64,000 nt of DNA from Roseburia_C sp900315735 (GTDB lineage: Bacteria > Bacillota > Clostridia > Lachnospirales > Lachnospiraceae). Below the pieces are notes generated by a model. That model saw only the letters and a program-made list of their open reading frames with translations, did not search any database and had not been told where the DNA came from. Where the stretch lies: assembly GCA_052118425.1 (NCBI GenBank), contig JBQKHF010000005.1. The stretch is one strand, 5' to 3'. Positions 47,385 to 56,333 of the stretch are shown here, one piece after another (within the stretch, counting starts at the first letter, position 1; each line of letters begins with the position of its first letter). A program made the position numbers and the translations under genes.

Positions 47385-49124
47385 ATGAAAAGAAAAATAC
47401 AACTGGCAGCCTGCATTTTAACTACTTGTTTATTAGCGTCTGCCTGCGGAAAAGACACATCAGGTACAAATAAAAATATGGAGAATACGGATGATGTGCA
47501 GGAAACAGAGGCAAAGGAACTTACGGAACAGGATAAAGCCTGGCAGGCATTATTGGAAAATCTGCATGTCCAGGAGGATATTGAGATTCCTACGGCAGAA
47601 GACAGCACAACTTTTATGGGGAAAGTGGAAGAAAAGTTAGAACAGAAGCCGGATTGGAAAAACAATGTATACTATGAGCAGCCGGATGGAACCAGCTTAA
47701 TGTATAATGCATATGATGATTTTGAATCCTATACGGTCAGAAGTAATCCATATAATGAAGAACCGCCGTATTTTAACTATGATTATACGCTGGTTGGATT
47801 TGATGGAGCCGGCAAAATGACCGAATTGCGGACACGCATTAAAACTTTTAATGAGGGAAAACGTTATACCAGTGATGCACTGGGTGGATTCTGTGATTTT
47901 ATTGACAAATATAAGGTTACCAAAGAAGCCGAACTGTTGCAGGCACTGGGAATCTGGAATGAAAATATTGAGAATGCATTTCAAAATGAGACAGCAGAGG
48001 ATTATGTAGAAAACTTTGATACCTATTATGGGAAAGTCCGTATGGCTGTCCGTACAAAGATGATGAGCCAGGAACATGAAAGATTTGAAACAACAGTTGC
48101 GTTATCTTTTGCGGCAGACTCTGCCAGCCCATTTCAGACTATATATATCAGTGGAGAATCCGGATATGCGAATGGTTATGAATCTGGTATTACAATAGAT
48201 GCATATGTGATGACAGATGAGTACCGTGCATATATGGGAACTGAGTCAAAAGAAGCATCTGCATCAGATGCAGAAGAAGCCTGGAAGTTATTAGGAGACA
48301 TGAAAAACATGAATTTTGCATCCTGTAATCCAGCAGAGAAAACCTGGCAGGAATTTAAAGGAATGTTAGAAAGCGCTCTTAATGTTACGCTGGAAGAAGA
48401 ACAGTACATTCCGATTGACGAAAACTGGAAAATAATGTTCCGGGAAGAATTTATGGGACGTAATGTTATGACCGGTGAAGCGATACCTATGGGAACAGAA
48501 ATTTCCATGAGTAATGATTATTTTACCCTATTAGCTGAATTTGATTACGACAGTGATTTGTTTACAGGCTATATAATTAGAACAGAAAATCCATATTATT
48601 TTGCAATGTTAAAGGAAGATGATGTAAATGAAATGGGTGATTTTCTGGGATTCTGCAGTAAATATGCAGTAACGGATGAGAAAGATGTATTGACCACTCT
48701 GGGGATAGAGTCCGATTTAGATGAGGGTAATACGACAGTGCAGACGCCATATGGAGAGGCGGATTTGCGGATTACAAAAGATGAAGTTGGAGATTATGCA
48801 GGAGGAAATCACAGGATCAGCGAATTAGGAGAACTCAATTTACAGATGGAAATTGAAGCTGTAGGAGGAATGACAGAGGATGGAACGATGCTGGATGGAG
48901 ATTACACGGATGCGGATCTATTTGAATTATTTGGTTTGAATGAGTCTGCTTATCTTACAGCGGCAGAGCCAATGACAATGCATAATTCAAGCATTGTGCT
49001 TATTACGTTCCCGGAAAACGGAGATTCACCTGTCAAAAGAATACAGTTTATAGCAAGAGATATAACTGGTTTAGATGGATTAAAGTATGGAAACTGGGAA
49101 ATTTCAGCTTACCTGAATAATTAA
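47385..49124 (+). CDS. Lipoprotein of unknown function with internal duplication
   Basis: 579 residues. Signal peptide with lipobox LLASAC (Cys near 21), then an acidic, aromatic extracellular protein. A segment recurs: LGGFCDFIDKYKVTKEAELL near 166-185 and MGDFLGFCSKYAVTDEKDVL near 415-435, both followed by a short LGI. This suggests two related halves. AGAGGAG precedes the ATG. No known domain recognised; followed by a terminator and standing alone. Confidence 0.82.
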   Translation: MKRKIQLAACILTTCLLASACGKDTSGTNKNMENTDDVQETEAKELTEQDKAWQALLENLHVQEDIEIPTAEDSTTFMGKVEEKLEQKPDWKNNVYYEQPDGTSLMYNAYDDFESYTVRSNPYNEEPPYFNYDYTLVGFDGAGKMTELRTRIKTFNEGKRYTSDALGGFCDFIDKYKVTKEAELLQALGIWNENIENAFQNETAEDYVENFDTYYGKVRMAVRTKMMSQEHERFETTVALSFAADSASPFQTIYISGESGYANGYESGITIDAYVMTDEYRAYMGTESKEASASDAEEAWKLLGDMKNMNFASCNPAEKTWQEFKGMLESALNVTLEEEQYIPIDENWKIMFREEFMGRNVMTGEAIPMGTEISMSNDYFTLLAEFDYDSDLFTGYIIRTENPYYFAMLKEDDVNEMGDFLGFCSKYAVTDEKDVLTTLGIESDLDEGNTTVQTPYGEADLRITKDEVGDYAGGNHRISELGELNLQMEIEAVGGMTEDGTMLDGDYTDADLFELFGLNESAYLTAAEPMTMHNSSIVLITFPENGDSPVKRIQFIARDITGLDGLKYGNWEISAYLNN

Positions 49125-49163
49125 AAGTTGTACCGATAAAACGGTGGCAGAATTTCAATTACA

Positions 49164-49198
49164 AAAGGGGTTGTCATATGACAGCCCCTTTAAATTTA
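49164..49198. terminator. Terminator after the lipoprotein gene
   Basis: AAAGGGGTTGTCAT is directly followed by ATGACAGCCCCTTT and T-rich sequence. A REP-B copy follows at 49196-49232. Confidence 0.75.
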
Positions 49199-49232
49199 CA
49201 CGAGTAGCTCACAAAGCATGTTTTCTACAGAG
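49196..49232 (+). repeat. REP-B repeat copy
   Basis: TTTACACGAGTAGCTCACA, then AAGCATGTTTTCTACAG matches the REP-B consensus (CGCGAGTAGCTCGCAAAGCGTG). Confidence 0.5.
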
Positions 49233-49246
49233 ATTATCTGTAGTGA

Positions 49247-50320
49247 TTAAAATACAATCGGATTTGTCCAGGCAGTCTGTCCAAGGGTATTTTTCACTTC
49301 GATGCGGACATATTGTTCCCGACCGGTGAGAGGGATAGAGACATGCTGCAATGGAATCCGGTTTTCCATCATAACGGTTTTACTGCTTCCGATGCTGCCA
49401 CCGCAGATGAAGTTCACGCGCTCGGCATTTTCGCAGTCCACATAGACTTCGCCATTGCGGATGCCCCATTGTGTAATTATGGCACCGTTGGAGGAATAAT
49501 AATTTCCTTTTAAAAGATTCGTTACAATGCTTTCGTGGTCAAGGCTTTCGGATTTTACCATGACAAAGCCGCCGAAGCTGTCCTGAAAAGTTCCGCCGTT
49601 ATGATTGTCATCGGAAGCAAAGCAGGAAATGTCTGTTCCATGGCGGAGCATGGTATCCCAGAATACGGTATCCTCTCCTTCGGCACATTCATTGACGGTA
49701 TCGTAGTTATAGCATTCAATAGCCCATGCACCCTGTAGGTCTTTTACATCCTCGATATCAACGCGGGACCAGATTGGATGATTATAGGTGGTAAAACAGC
49801 CCTTTTTCTTTAAGCTGTCCGATAAAGTCTGTGCGGCATTTACACCATCCCATTGATTCAGGTAAATACGGATTGGGTAAAGCTGGTTGGCAGCAAAAGC
49901 ATTTTCTCCTGCGGCAGCCTGCATTTCTTTCGTTCCAAGAATTCCGTGGATATGATGGGCTTTTTTCAGAGTAAAGTTTACATTTTTACCACGGAAGGCC
50001 ATAAGCTCCTGAAAAGTCATATCGCAGTAGCCTCTCTTTAATACTTCCGGCTCAAACAATTCGGAAAAGTCATCGGAAGTAATCAGATAAGTGCTTGCTT
50101 CCAGTCCCGGCAGGGTAATAAAGTCGTCCCGGTCTAATTCCTTTCGAAGGTCGGTATAATAATCATGTTCTGAGAAACAGATAAAAGAATAGCCGTGTTC
50201 TCTGTAATAGGCGGCAGACTGTGCCGGAGTCAGGCGGCCGTCAGAATTGACCGTATGGGAATGAAGGTTGCCTTTAAACCAGGAACCTTCTTCGGAAAAC
50301 ATTTTTTCAACAGGCTTCAT
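49247..50320 (-). CDS. PHP-domain phosphoesterase-like protein
   Basis: 357 residues. The PHP metal-site motifs are visible: GNLHSHTVNSDGRLTP near 18-33, FSEHDYYTD near 48, TLPGLEAS near 68, TTYNHPIWSRVD near 175 and SDDNHNG near 230. PHP proteins are trinuclear-metal phosphoesterases. It ends the ABC transporter operon, starting after AAGGAGG 15 bases downstream of the ATPase gene, so it may process the imported phosphorylated compound; that is inference. Confidence 0.85.
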   Translation of the reverse strand: MKPVEKMFSEEGSWFKGNLHSHTVNSDGRLTPAQSAAYYREHGYSFICFSEHDYYTDLRKELDRDDFITLPGLEASTYLITSDDFSELFEPEVLKRGYCDMTFQELMAFRGKNVNFTLKKAHHIHGILGTKEMQAAAGENAFAANQLYPIRIYLNQWDGVNAAQTLSDSLKKKGCFTTYNHPIWSRVDIEDVKDLQGAWAIECYNYDTVNECAEGEDTVFWDTMLRHGTDISCFASDDNHNGGTFQDSFGGFVMVKSESLDHESIVTNLLKGNYYSSNGAIITQWGIRNGEVYVDCENAERVNFICGGSIGSSKTVMMENRIPLQHVSIPLTGREQYVRIEVKNTLGQTAWTNPIVF

Positions 50321-50335
50321 AGTAAGATATCCTCC

Positions 50336-51355
50336 TTAATCTTCCAGTGCCAGGCAGTTTCTCTTTTCTAAGGAAAGCCAGACGTTCTGGTCATTTTTAT
50401 AAAGTGCAAAGCTTCGGAATAAGGTATCGACCTTAAAAGTAATGCCATTTACATCAATGTGATAATGTAAAGTATTTCCAACAGAGCGGTTGTTTATGAT
50501 TTTTCCGTAAATCGTGTGGACAGCATCATTTTCCTGAGGCTTTTCTGTGGAGATCTGGATAGTTTCCGGGCGGATGGCAGTCATTTTGTTGTCCGGTGCA
50601 GCCACATGGAATGCCTGTTTAAATTCATCCGGGGAAAATACATTGTAGTGACCGATAAAGCTTGCAGCGAAACGGGTTTTCGGTTTGGTATAAAGCTCAA
50701 TGGGACTGCTGACCTGTTCGATGTTTCCGTTATTTAAAAGACAGATACGGTCAGACATACTCATGGCTTCATCCTGGTCATGTGTAACGAAAATTGTCGT
50801 AATATTAAGCTCCTGCTGGATACGACGGATTTCTATCTGCAGATTCTTACGGAGTTTTGCGTCAATGGCGCTTAAAGGTTCATCTAAGAGCAGAACCTTT
50901 GGACGAGAGATGATAGCTCTTGCTAAAGCAACACGCTGCTGCTGTCCGCCGGAAAGGTTTCCCGGATAAGCCTTTTTCTTATCAGTAAGACCTACAATCT
51001 CCAATACATCGTCAATTTTTGCTTTCTGTTCGGCTTTCGGCATTTTCTGAATTGTAAGCGGAAAAGAAAGATTTTCTTCTACGGTCATATTCGGGAAAAG
51101 GGAGTACTGCTGGAAAACCATTCCGATATTTCTGTTCTGCGCAGGTGTTTCCGTCACATCTTTTCCATCTAAGACAAAGGTTCCCTTGTCAATGGTTTCA
51201 AGACCGGACAGGCAGCGGAGCAGAGTAGACTTTCCGCATCCAGACGGTCCCAGCAGGCTTACAAATTCTCCCTGTTCTATATTCAGTGAAATACCTTTCA
51301 GTACTTCATTTTTATCAAAAGCTTTTTCTATATTTGAAATTTCCATGTAACTCAT
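50336..51355 (-). CDS. ABC transporter ATP-binding protein (PotA/FbpC-like)
   Basis: 339 residues. Walker A GPSGCGKSTLLRCL near 36-49, Q-loop FQQYSLFPNM near 80, signature LSGGQQQRVALARA near 134-147, Walker B VLLLDEPLSAIDAKLR near 154-169, switch His in VTHDQDEAMS, and a C-terminal TOBE domain. This is the polyamine/iron/phosphonate importer class. ATGA overlap with the upstream permease gene. Confidence 0.92.
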   Translation of the reverse strand: MSYMEISNIEKAFDKNEVLKGISLNIEQGEFVSLLGPSGCGKSTLLRCLSGLETIDKGTFVLDGKDVTETPAQNRNIGMVFQQYSLFPNMTVEENLSFPLTIQKMPKAEQKAKIDDVLEIVGLTDKKKAYPGNLSGGQQQRVALARAIISRPKVLLLDEPLSAIDAKLRKNLQIEIRRIQQELNITTIFVTHDQDEAMSMSDRICLLNNGNIEQVSSPIELYTKPKTRFAASFIGHYNVFSPDEFKQAFHVAAPDNKMTAIRPETIQISTEKPQENDAVHTIYGKIINNRSVGNTLHYHIDVNGITFKVDTLFRSFALYKNDQNVWLSLEKRNCLALED

Positions 51356-52161
51356 TTGTTTCGATTCTCCTTATTTCCCTGAGGGGTATTTCTGGCTGCA
51401 CATTTGTGAACGGTCAGATTGATAATCATGGTTAAAACCAGTAAAATTACGACTCCGGCACTAAACGACTGTAAATCGGTATTACGGTTCTTATAAAGGT
51501 AAGTCTGCACAGTCTCATACTGGGAGGATGCGATGATTTTGATGATTGCAAAATCTCCAAACAGCGCAGAAAAGCTGATAAGTGCAGTGTTCATCAGTCC
51601 CGGAAGGACAGTCGGAACAATAATCTTTAAAAATCCGTAAAATTTATTAGCACCGAGAATGGAAGCAGCTTCCAAAAGCGTTTTGGTATTTACCGCATAC
51701 AGGCTGTTGCGATTGCCCTGATAAGTAAGGGGAAGGCAGAAGATGCAGTAGGTAAACATCAGCATGATAATACGGTTGGAAAATATGGTGCCGCTTCCGG
51801 CATAGGTGGATAAAATCGAAGTTGCTAAAATAATACCGTTGATGGTAGTCGGAATAATACAGCAGACCTGAATGTATTTTTCCATCTTTGGAAAATAAAC
51901 AATAACGGCAAAAAGCGTAAGTAAAATAATTATGTTAACCAGGATAACCGGGAGGGCAGAGATAAAAATGCCCCGCAGGATACCAAGGAAAAAAGTGCTG
52001 TCCTTAAATTTATCCAGATAAAACCGGAAAGTAAGATTCTGTGGCAGGATGGAAGTCCATCTTCCTGCAAACGAATAAATAAAAGATACCGTCAGAGGAA
52101 GGAGTAAAAATATGGCAACAATAATCTGCCAGATAGCTCCGAGAATATGATTTTTCTTCAT
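51352..52161 (-). CDS. ABC transporter permease 2
   Basis: 269 residues, about six membrane helices with the permease EAA-type motif TLLEAASILGANKFYGFLKI near 170-190. Belongs to the PotC-like permease group. Starts directly after the stop of permease 1 (TAAATG). Confidence 0.9.
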   Translation of the reverse strand: MKKNHILGAIWQIIVAIFLLLPLTVSFIYSFAGRWTSILPQNLTFRFYLDKFKDSTFFLGILRGIFISALPVILVNIIILLTLFAVIVYFPKMEKYIQVCCIIPTTINGIILATSILSTYAGSGTIFSNRIIMLMFTYCIFCLPLTYQGNRNSLYAVNTKTLLEAASILGANKFYGFLKIIVPTVLPGLMNTALISFSALFGDFAIIKIIASSQYETVQTYLYKNRNTDLQSFSAGVVILLVLTMIINLTVHKCAARNTPQGNKENRNK

Positions 52162-53010
52162 TTATTTCCTTCCTTTCTGAAACAGTTTTTTCACCAGATT
52201 GGTGCAGGTAAGAACCAGCAGCATAATAAGCAGCATGACAATGGATAATGCACTGCCCAGCTCCGGACGTTGTCTGACATCACCTACAAACATATCGGTA
52301 ATCTTAATTGGTAACAGCGGAACGCCGTTGTTGACCAGTAAATATGGGGTGGTATAAGCAATTAATGCATTGGCAAAAAGCATATTAACGGTTCCCATAA
52401 CAGATGGCATCATAATCGGGATGCCGATTTTACGCCAGAAGCGGAAGGCGCTGCAATTCATAAGCAGAGCCGCTTCCTTCCATTCCTTGCGGATTTCATG
52501 GAAAGCCGGTAACAGTAACAGCGTTCCCATAGGAATCTGAAAATAAAGGAAAATGATAAACATTCCCTTTAAGGAATAGAGATTATAATTGGCAAGCCAG
52601 GAAATATCAGCATTTTTTCCAATCAGAACAAATACACCGGCAGTTCCAAGCAGTGTAACAAAGGCTAAGGTCAGTGGAAGTCCGGCAAAGGTGGATGTCA
52701 GATTTAAAAGGGACTGATACCAGCGGCGGTTTCGTTTTCCGGCATTGGTTAAAGACAACGCAAGCAGGAAATCAATGATTGTTCCAAGAATGGTGGAACA
52801 GATGGCAATCCAGATACTGTTCTTAATAGCAACCAGGTAACTGGTTTTGGAAAAGATTTCGATATACCAGGATAAACCGAATTGTCCGCTTCCGGTGGAA
52901 AAGCTTTTTGCCAGCATCTGGAAGAACGGAACAAATAAAAAGAAAATAATTAAAAGGAAAAAGGGCATAAAGAAGCCCATTTTCCGCCAGTTTTTTTTGA
53001 AATTTTTCAT
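52162..53010 (-). CDS. ABC transporter permease 1
   Basis: 282 residues with about six membrane helices; the coupling motif is EWKEAALLMNCSAFRFWRKI near 177-196. PotB-like permease. It lies 14 bases after the binding-protein gene. Confidence 0.9.
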   Translation of the reverse strand: MKNFKKNWRKMGFFMPFFLLIIFFLFVPFFQMLAKSFSTGSGQFGLSWYIEIFSKTSYLVAIKNSIWIAICSTILGTIIDFLLALSLTNAGKRNRRWYQSLLNLTSTFAGLPLTLAFVTLLGTAGVFVLIGKNADISWLANYNLYSLKGMFIIFLYFQIPMGTLLLLPAFHEIRKEWKEAALLMNCSAFRFWRKIGIPIMMPSVMGTVNMLFANALIAYTTPYLLVNNGVPLLPIKITDMFVGDVRQRPELGSALSIVMLLIMLLVLTCTNLVKKLFQKGRK

Positions 53011-53024
53011 GCTGCCACCAACTT

Positions 53025-54131
53025 CTATTCGCCAATCAGAGGAATAATTTCTTCTTCCCAGCGATTTGCAATTTCAGAACATGCCTTGGTAACTGTATCG
53101 TTATCTGTTAAAGGAATGGTGTTGGTATATTCATCATCGGAAATCATTTTTGCTTTTAAGTCATCCGGAAGAACCACATCATCACGGATTGGTCTTGCAT
53201 AACCCTTTGCACGTTCAATCTGACCTTCATCACTTAAGAGATATTCAACAGTTAATGCTGCAGAGTAAGGATGTGGTGCATATTTATTGATAACCAGACA
53301 GTATCCGGACTGAACAGCACCATCCTGCATAACATGACATTCCATGTTGAGGTCCGGGTTGTTGGCTGCTACGATATCGCGGTACTGTAAAGTAAGATAA
53401 TCCCAGGTTACTAAGACATCAATTTCTCCACGGTTTAATCGTTCCACACTTCCGTCACCGACATCAATACGTCCCTCACTTGCTAATTCTTTGAAGTAGT
53501 CAAAAGCAGGATCAAGATTTTCAGCATCACCGCCCATGGCATAGGCACAGGATAAAACTGCCATCTGGGAACTGGCACCTCTTAATACATCACCTAAAGT
53601 GATTTTGGCATCACTGTTCTTAAGGTCTTCCCAGGAAGTAATCGGTTCGGAAACATTGTTGGTATTTACCAGGGCACCCATGGTTCCAAGATAGGAAATG
53701 GTCCATTTACCATCCGGGTCTTTTGCCCAGTCCGGAATGGAATCCCAGGTAGAAGCTTTATAAGGCTGTACCACATCCATTTCAATGGCAGTCGGTCCAA
53801 AAGCCTGACCTACGTCACCAATATCTTTGGTAGGAGAATCTTTTTCACTTTCAAATAAGGATAATTCTTCGGAAGAACTCATGTCGGTATCGTCATGTAC
53901 CAGACCGTAAGTATTGGAAATGCTTTCCCAGCTGTCTTTCCAGTCTGCCCAGTCATCCGGCATTCCTACGGAAGAAATGGTTCCTTCTTCTTTTGCTTTC
54001 TCTTTAATCGTATCTAAGGATACGGAAGTAAGGTCTACGGATTCAGAGGATGAACTCTTTCCGCAGCCGCTGAGTAAACCGGTTGAGAGAATACTGATAA
54101 TTAATAAAGTACTTACAAATTTCTTTTTCAT
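53025..54131 (-). CDS. Extracellular solute-binding lipoprotein (PotD/PhnS-like)
   Basis: 368 residues. Lipobox LLSGC near Cys 23, Ser-rich linker, then a two-lobed binding protein (TISSVGMPDDWADWKDSW; SYLGTMGALVNTNN; DVLVTWDYLTLQYRD). Similar binding proteins serve polyamines, iron or 2-aminoethylphosphonate; the ligand cannot be told. ATG 54131 is chosen because GGAGGTT precedes it and the signal peptide begins there. First gene of the operon. Confidence 0.88.
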   Translation of the reverse strand: MKKKFVSTLLIISILSTGLLSGCGKSSSSESVDLTSVSLDTIKEKAKEEGTISSVGMPDDWADWKDSWESISNTYGLVHDDTDMSSSEELSLFESEKDSPTKDIGDVGQAFGPTAIEMDVVQPYKASTWDSIPDWAKDPDGKWTISYLGTMGALVNTNNVSEPITSWEDLKNSDAKITLGDVLRGASSQMAVLSCAYAMGGDAENLDPAFDYFKELASEGRIDVGDGSVERLNRGEIDVLVTWDYLTLQYRDIVAANNPDLNMECHVMQDGAVQSGYCLVINKYAPHPYSAALTVEYLLSDEGQIERAKGYARPIRDDVVLPDDLKAKMISDDEYTNTIPLTDNDTVTKACSEIANRWEEEIIPLIGE

Positions 54132-54377
54132 AAATAACCTCCATAACTGTTTTTTCTTTTTCGTATAAGCACAGTGACATTCTAAAAAGGGCAGGTAAAA
54201 TCCATAAGGCAGTTCCGGTAAAAAATAAACCAAGATTGTAAGAACTGTGAAAAATCCGTTGCCGTTAGCACCGGTCGAAAAGTAAAATTGGTTGCGTAAT
54301 ATAATAAGGTATGGTATATTACTCCATGTAACTGCGTTAATGCGCTAAAGAATAATGAATGTAAGGGAGAAATTATC

Positions 54378-55022
54378 ATGAAAACATTGAAGAAAGCATT
54401 AGTAACTGGTTTAGTTGCCGTAATGATGGTAGTAAACCTGGCTGGCTGTGGAAAATTTGATGCGGCAGCTTATGTAGAGTCCTGTCTGGATCTTTTAACA
54501 AAAGGTGAGACAGAGCAGTACATGAAAATGACTGGTCGTACCAAAGAGCAGGCAGAATCTGATTATGAATCTAACATCGACGCTATGATGTCAGAGATGG
54601 ATCAGTTCAACTTATCTGATGAGTTAAGCAACAACTACCGTCAGCTTTTCAAAGATGTGTATGCAAAAGCAAAATACACTGTAAAAGATGCTGAGAAGAT
54701 GGATGGACAGGACGGATATTATGTAACTGTTGAAATCGAGCAGATGACAGGTCTTTTCAATGGAATCCAGGAAGAACTTATGACAGAGTTTACAGATTGG
54801 GCAAATTCCTTTGATGCAGATACTTATCCGACAGAGGACGAAATGTACGAGCAGATGTATCAGATGATGTATGATCTCATGAAGGCAAGATTAGACAGCA
54901 TCACATACAATGATCCACAGGAAGTAGTTGTAGAAGTTACCGGACAGGATAACGTATACAGCATCTCTGATGGAAGCATGTCAGAACTTGATGATGCATT
55001 ATTAGATGTAGCAACAGAGTAA
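54378..55022 (+). CDS. DUF5105-like lipoprotein
   Basis: 214 residues. Signal with lipobox NLAGC (Cys near 24), followed by an acidic helical and strand-rich region (VESCLDLLTKGETEQYMKMTG, split by segments; VTVEIEQMTGLFNGIQEEL). Fits small clostridial lipoproteins of the DUF5105 type; function unknown. AAGGGAG before the ATG. Confidence 0.75.
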   Translation: MKTLKKALVTGLVAVMMVVNLAGCGKFDAAAYVESCLDLLTKGETEQYMKMTGRTKEQAESDYESNIDAMMSEMDQFNLSDELSNNYRQLFKDVYAKAKYTVKDAEKMDGQDGYYVTVEIEQMTGLFNGIQEELMTEFTDWANSFDADTYPTEDEMYEQMYQMMYDLMKARLDSITYNDPQEVVVEVTGQDNVYSISDGSMSELDDALLDVATE

Positions 55023-55051
55023 TTTAAATCAGAAATCTATAATAATAAGAA

Positions 55052-55088
55052 GAAAGCAGGTAATTGCGAAAGCAGTTACCTGCTTTTT
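55052..55088 (+). terminator. Terminator of the DUF5105-like gene
   Basis: AAAGCAGGTAATTGC-GAAA-GCAGTTACCTGCTTT followed by T. Its AAAGCAGGTA arm recurs in the terminator at 56190. Confidence 0.9.
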
Positions 55089-55339
55089 AGGTTACATAAT
55101 TTTATAAATATTTTACTTGTTTTCTTGAGGGGCATTTGTTACAATCAACACAAAGCATATGTTCTGATTTTCGAATGGCAAAAGCCAATCTAAATTTCTG
55201 GTATCAATTCAATGAATTCTATGCTTTTAAATTCTTATTACAATTAATGAACGCATAGTGCATTGAATAAGCGGAATTTTAGAATCGAAAAGGGATATGC
55301 AATCCTGCTTTTCTTTGTACTATGGGAAAGGGAGGAAAC
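55089..55339. other. Intergenic region upstream of the Rpn-like gene, with two hairpins
   Basis: ATTCAATGAATTCTATGC (55207-55224) is repeated inverted at 55253-55268 with 28 bases between. GAAAAG-GGA and TCC-TG-CTTTTC form a second hairpin at about 55287-55314, just before the ribosome site. No ORF supported. Confidence 0.5.
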
Positions 55340-56167
55340 ATGAAAACTTTAGAAGAACTGAATCTGGTGGATGACTTTCTGGTAAACAGCCTGACCAGCC
55401 ACAAAATTTACGGGGAACAGTCGGCAAGGTATATTTTGGAATGCATACTGCACCGGCAGATAGGAAAGCTTACGGTAGTACCGCAGCGTTTCTTTTGCGG
55501 GGAGAATACAGAAACCCACGGCATTCGGCTGGACGTATATCTGGATGAAGAGAACGGAGAAATCTTTGATATAGAACCGGACCAGAATGATGGGAAAGAA
55601 GAAATCGTATCACTGCCCCGAAGAGTCCGGTTTTACCATGCGAAGATTGATGCAGGAAATTTGACGGCAGGGGATACCTATGGAAGCCTTCGGAATGTCA
55701 TCGTAATTTTTATTACAACCTACGACCCCTTTGGACTGAATCGTATGGTGTATACCATTAAAAATCGATGTATTGAAGTGCCGGAATTAGAGTATGAGGA
55801 CGGCGCACAGACGATATTTTTGTATACAAGAGGCAGAGAAGGAAACCCGCCGGAGGAATTAAAACAGCTACTGCATTACATGGAGCATTCATCCATAGAG
55901 AATGCTTCCACCGAGAGTCTGAAAAAGTTACACCGGATGGTAATAGCAGTTAAGCGGGATGGAGAGGTAGGTCTTGCATATATGAAGAGTTTTGAGAGAG
56001 AAGAGAGAATCCGCAGACAGGGCGAAGCAGAAGGAAAGGCAGTGGAAATCATACGTCTTGGACGGCGCTTTGAAAAATCCAAAGATGAGATAGTGGAATT
56101 ATTAAAGGAAGAATTAGAGATAAAAGAAGAAAATGCACTGGAACTTTTAGAAATGTATGATAAATAA
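55340..56167 (+). CDS. Rpn-family PD-(D/E)XK nuclease/putative transposase
   Basis: 275 residues. The nuclease core is RLDVYLDEENGEIFDIEPDQ near 57-76, i.e. the D-(D/E)xQ set of the Rpn/YhgA group, followed by RRVRFYHAKIDAGNL near 87-101. The C terminus is charged and helical (EEELEIKEENALELL). Rpn proteins promote RecA-independent recombination; some are defence or mobile genes. GGGAGG before the ATG at 55340 decides the start. Confidence 0.85.
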   Translation: MKTLEELNLVDDFLVNSLTSHKIYGEQSARYILECILHRQIGKLTVVPQRFFCGENTETHGIRLDVYLDEENGEIFDIEPDQNDGKEEIVSLPRRVRFYHAKIDAGNLTAGDTYGSLRNVIVIFITTYDPFGLNRMVYTIKNRCIEVPELEYEDGAQTIFLYTRGREGNPPEELKQLLHYMEHSSIENASTESLKKLHRMVIAVKRDGEVGLAYMKSFEREERIRRQGEAEGKAVEIIRLGRRFEKSKDEIVELLKEELEIKEENALELLEMYDK

Positions 56168-56189
56168 AGAAGAAATACGTTAAAACTTT

Positions 56190-56227
56190 AAAAGCAGGTA
56201 TGTCAGTTTTGATATACCTGCTTTTTT
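56190..56227 (+). terminator. Terminator of the Rpn-like gene
   Basis: AAAGCAGGTAT..TCA pairs with TGATATACCTGCTTT, followed by six T. The T run overlaps the first Pho box of pstS. Confidence 0.85.
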
Positions 56228-56241
56228 ACATACAATTTACA
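56225..56241 (+). promoter_or_regulatory. Pho box upstream of pstS
   Basis: TTTACA (56225-56230), five bases, TTTACA (56236-56241): the TT(A/T/C)ACA direct repeats with 11-bp period bound by PhoP/PhoB of Gram-positives. Confidence 0.6.
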
Positions 56242-56333
56242 AAACCATAGCTTTGTATTTTACGTTCCCCCGTTATGATAACAATTGTCACGAAGACGAG
56301 AAAGAAAAAATAAATCATTTTGGAGGAAAGAAA

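Noticed and set aside
52749..53047. Short ORFs on both strands across the start of permease 1
   Set aside because: Overlap the clear permease gene in other frames and lack ribosome sites.
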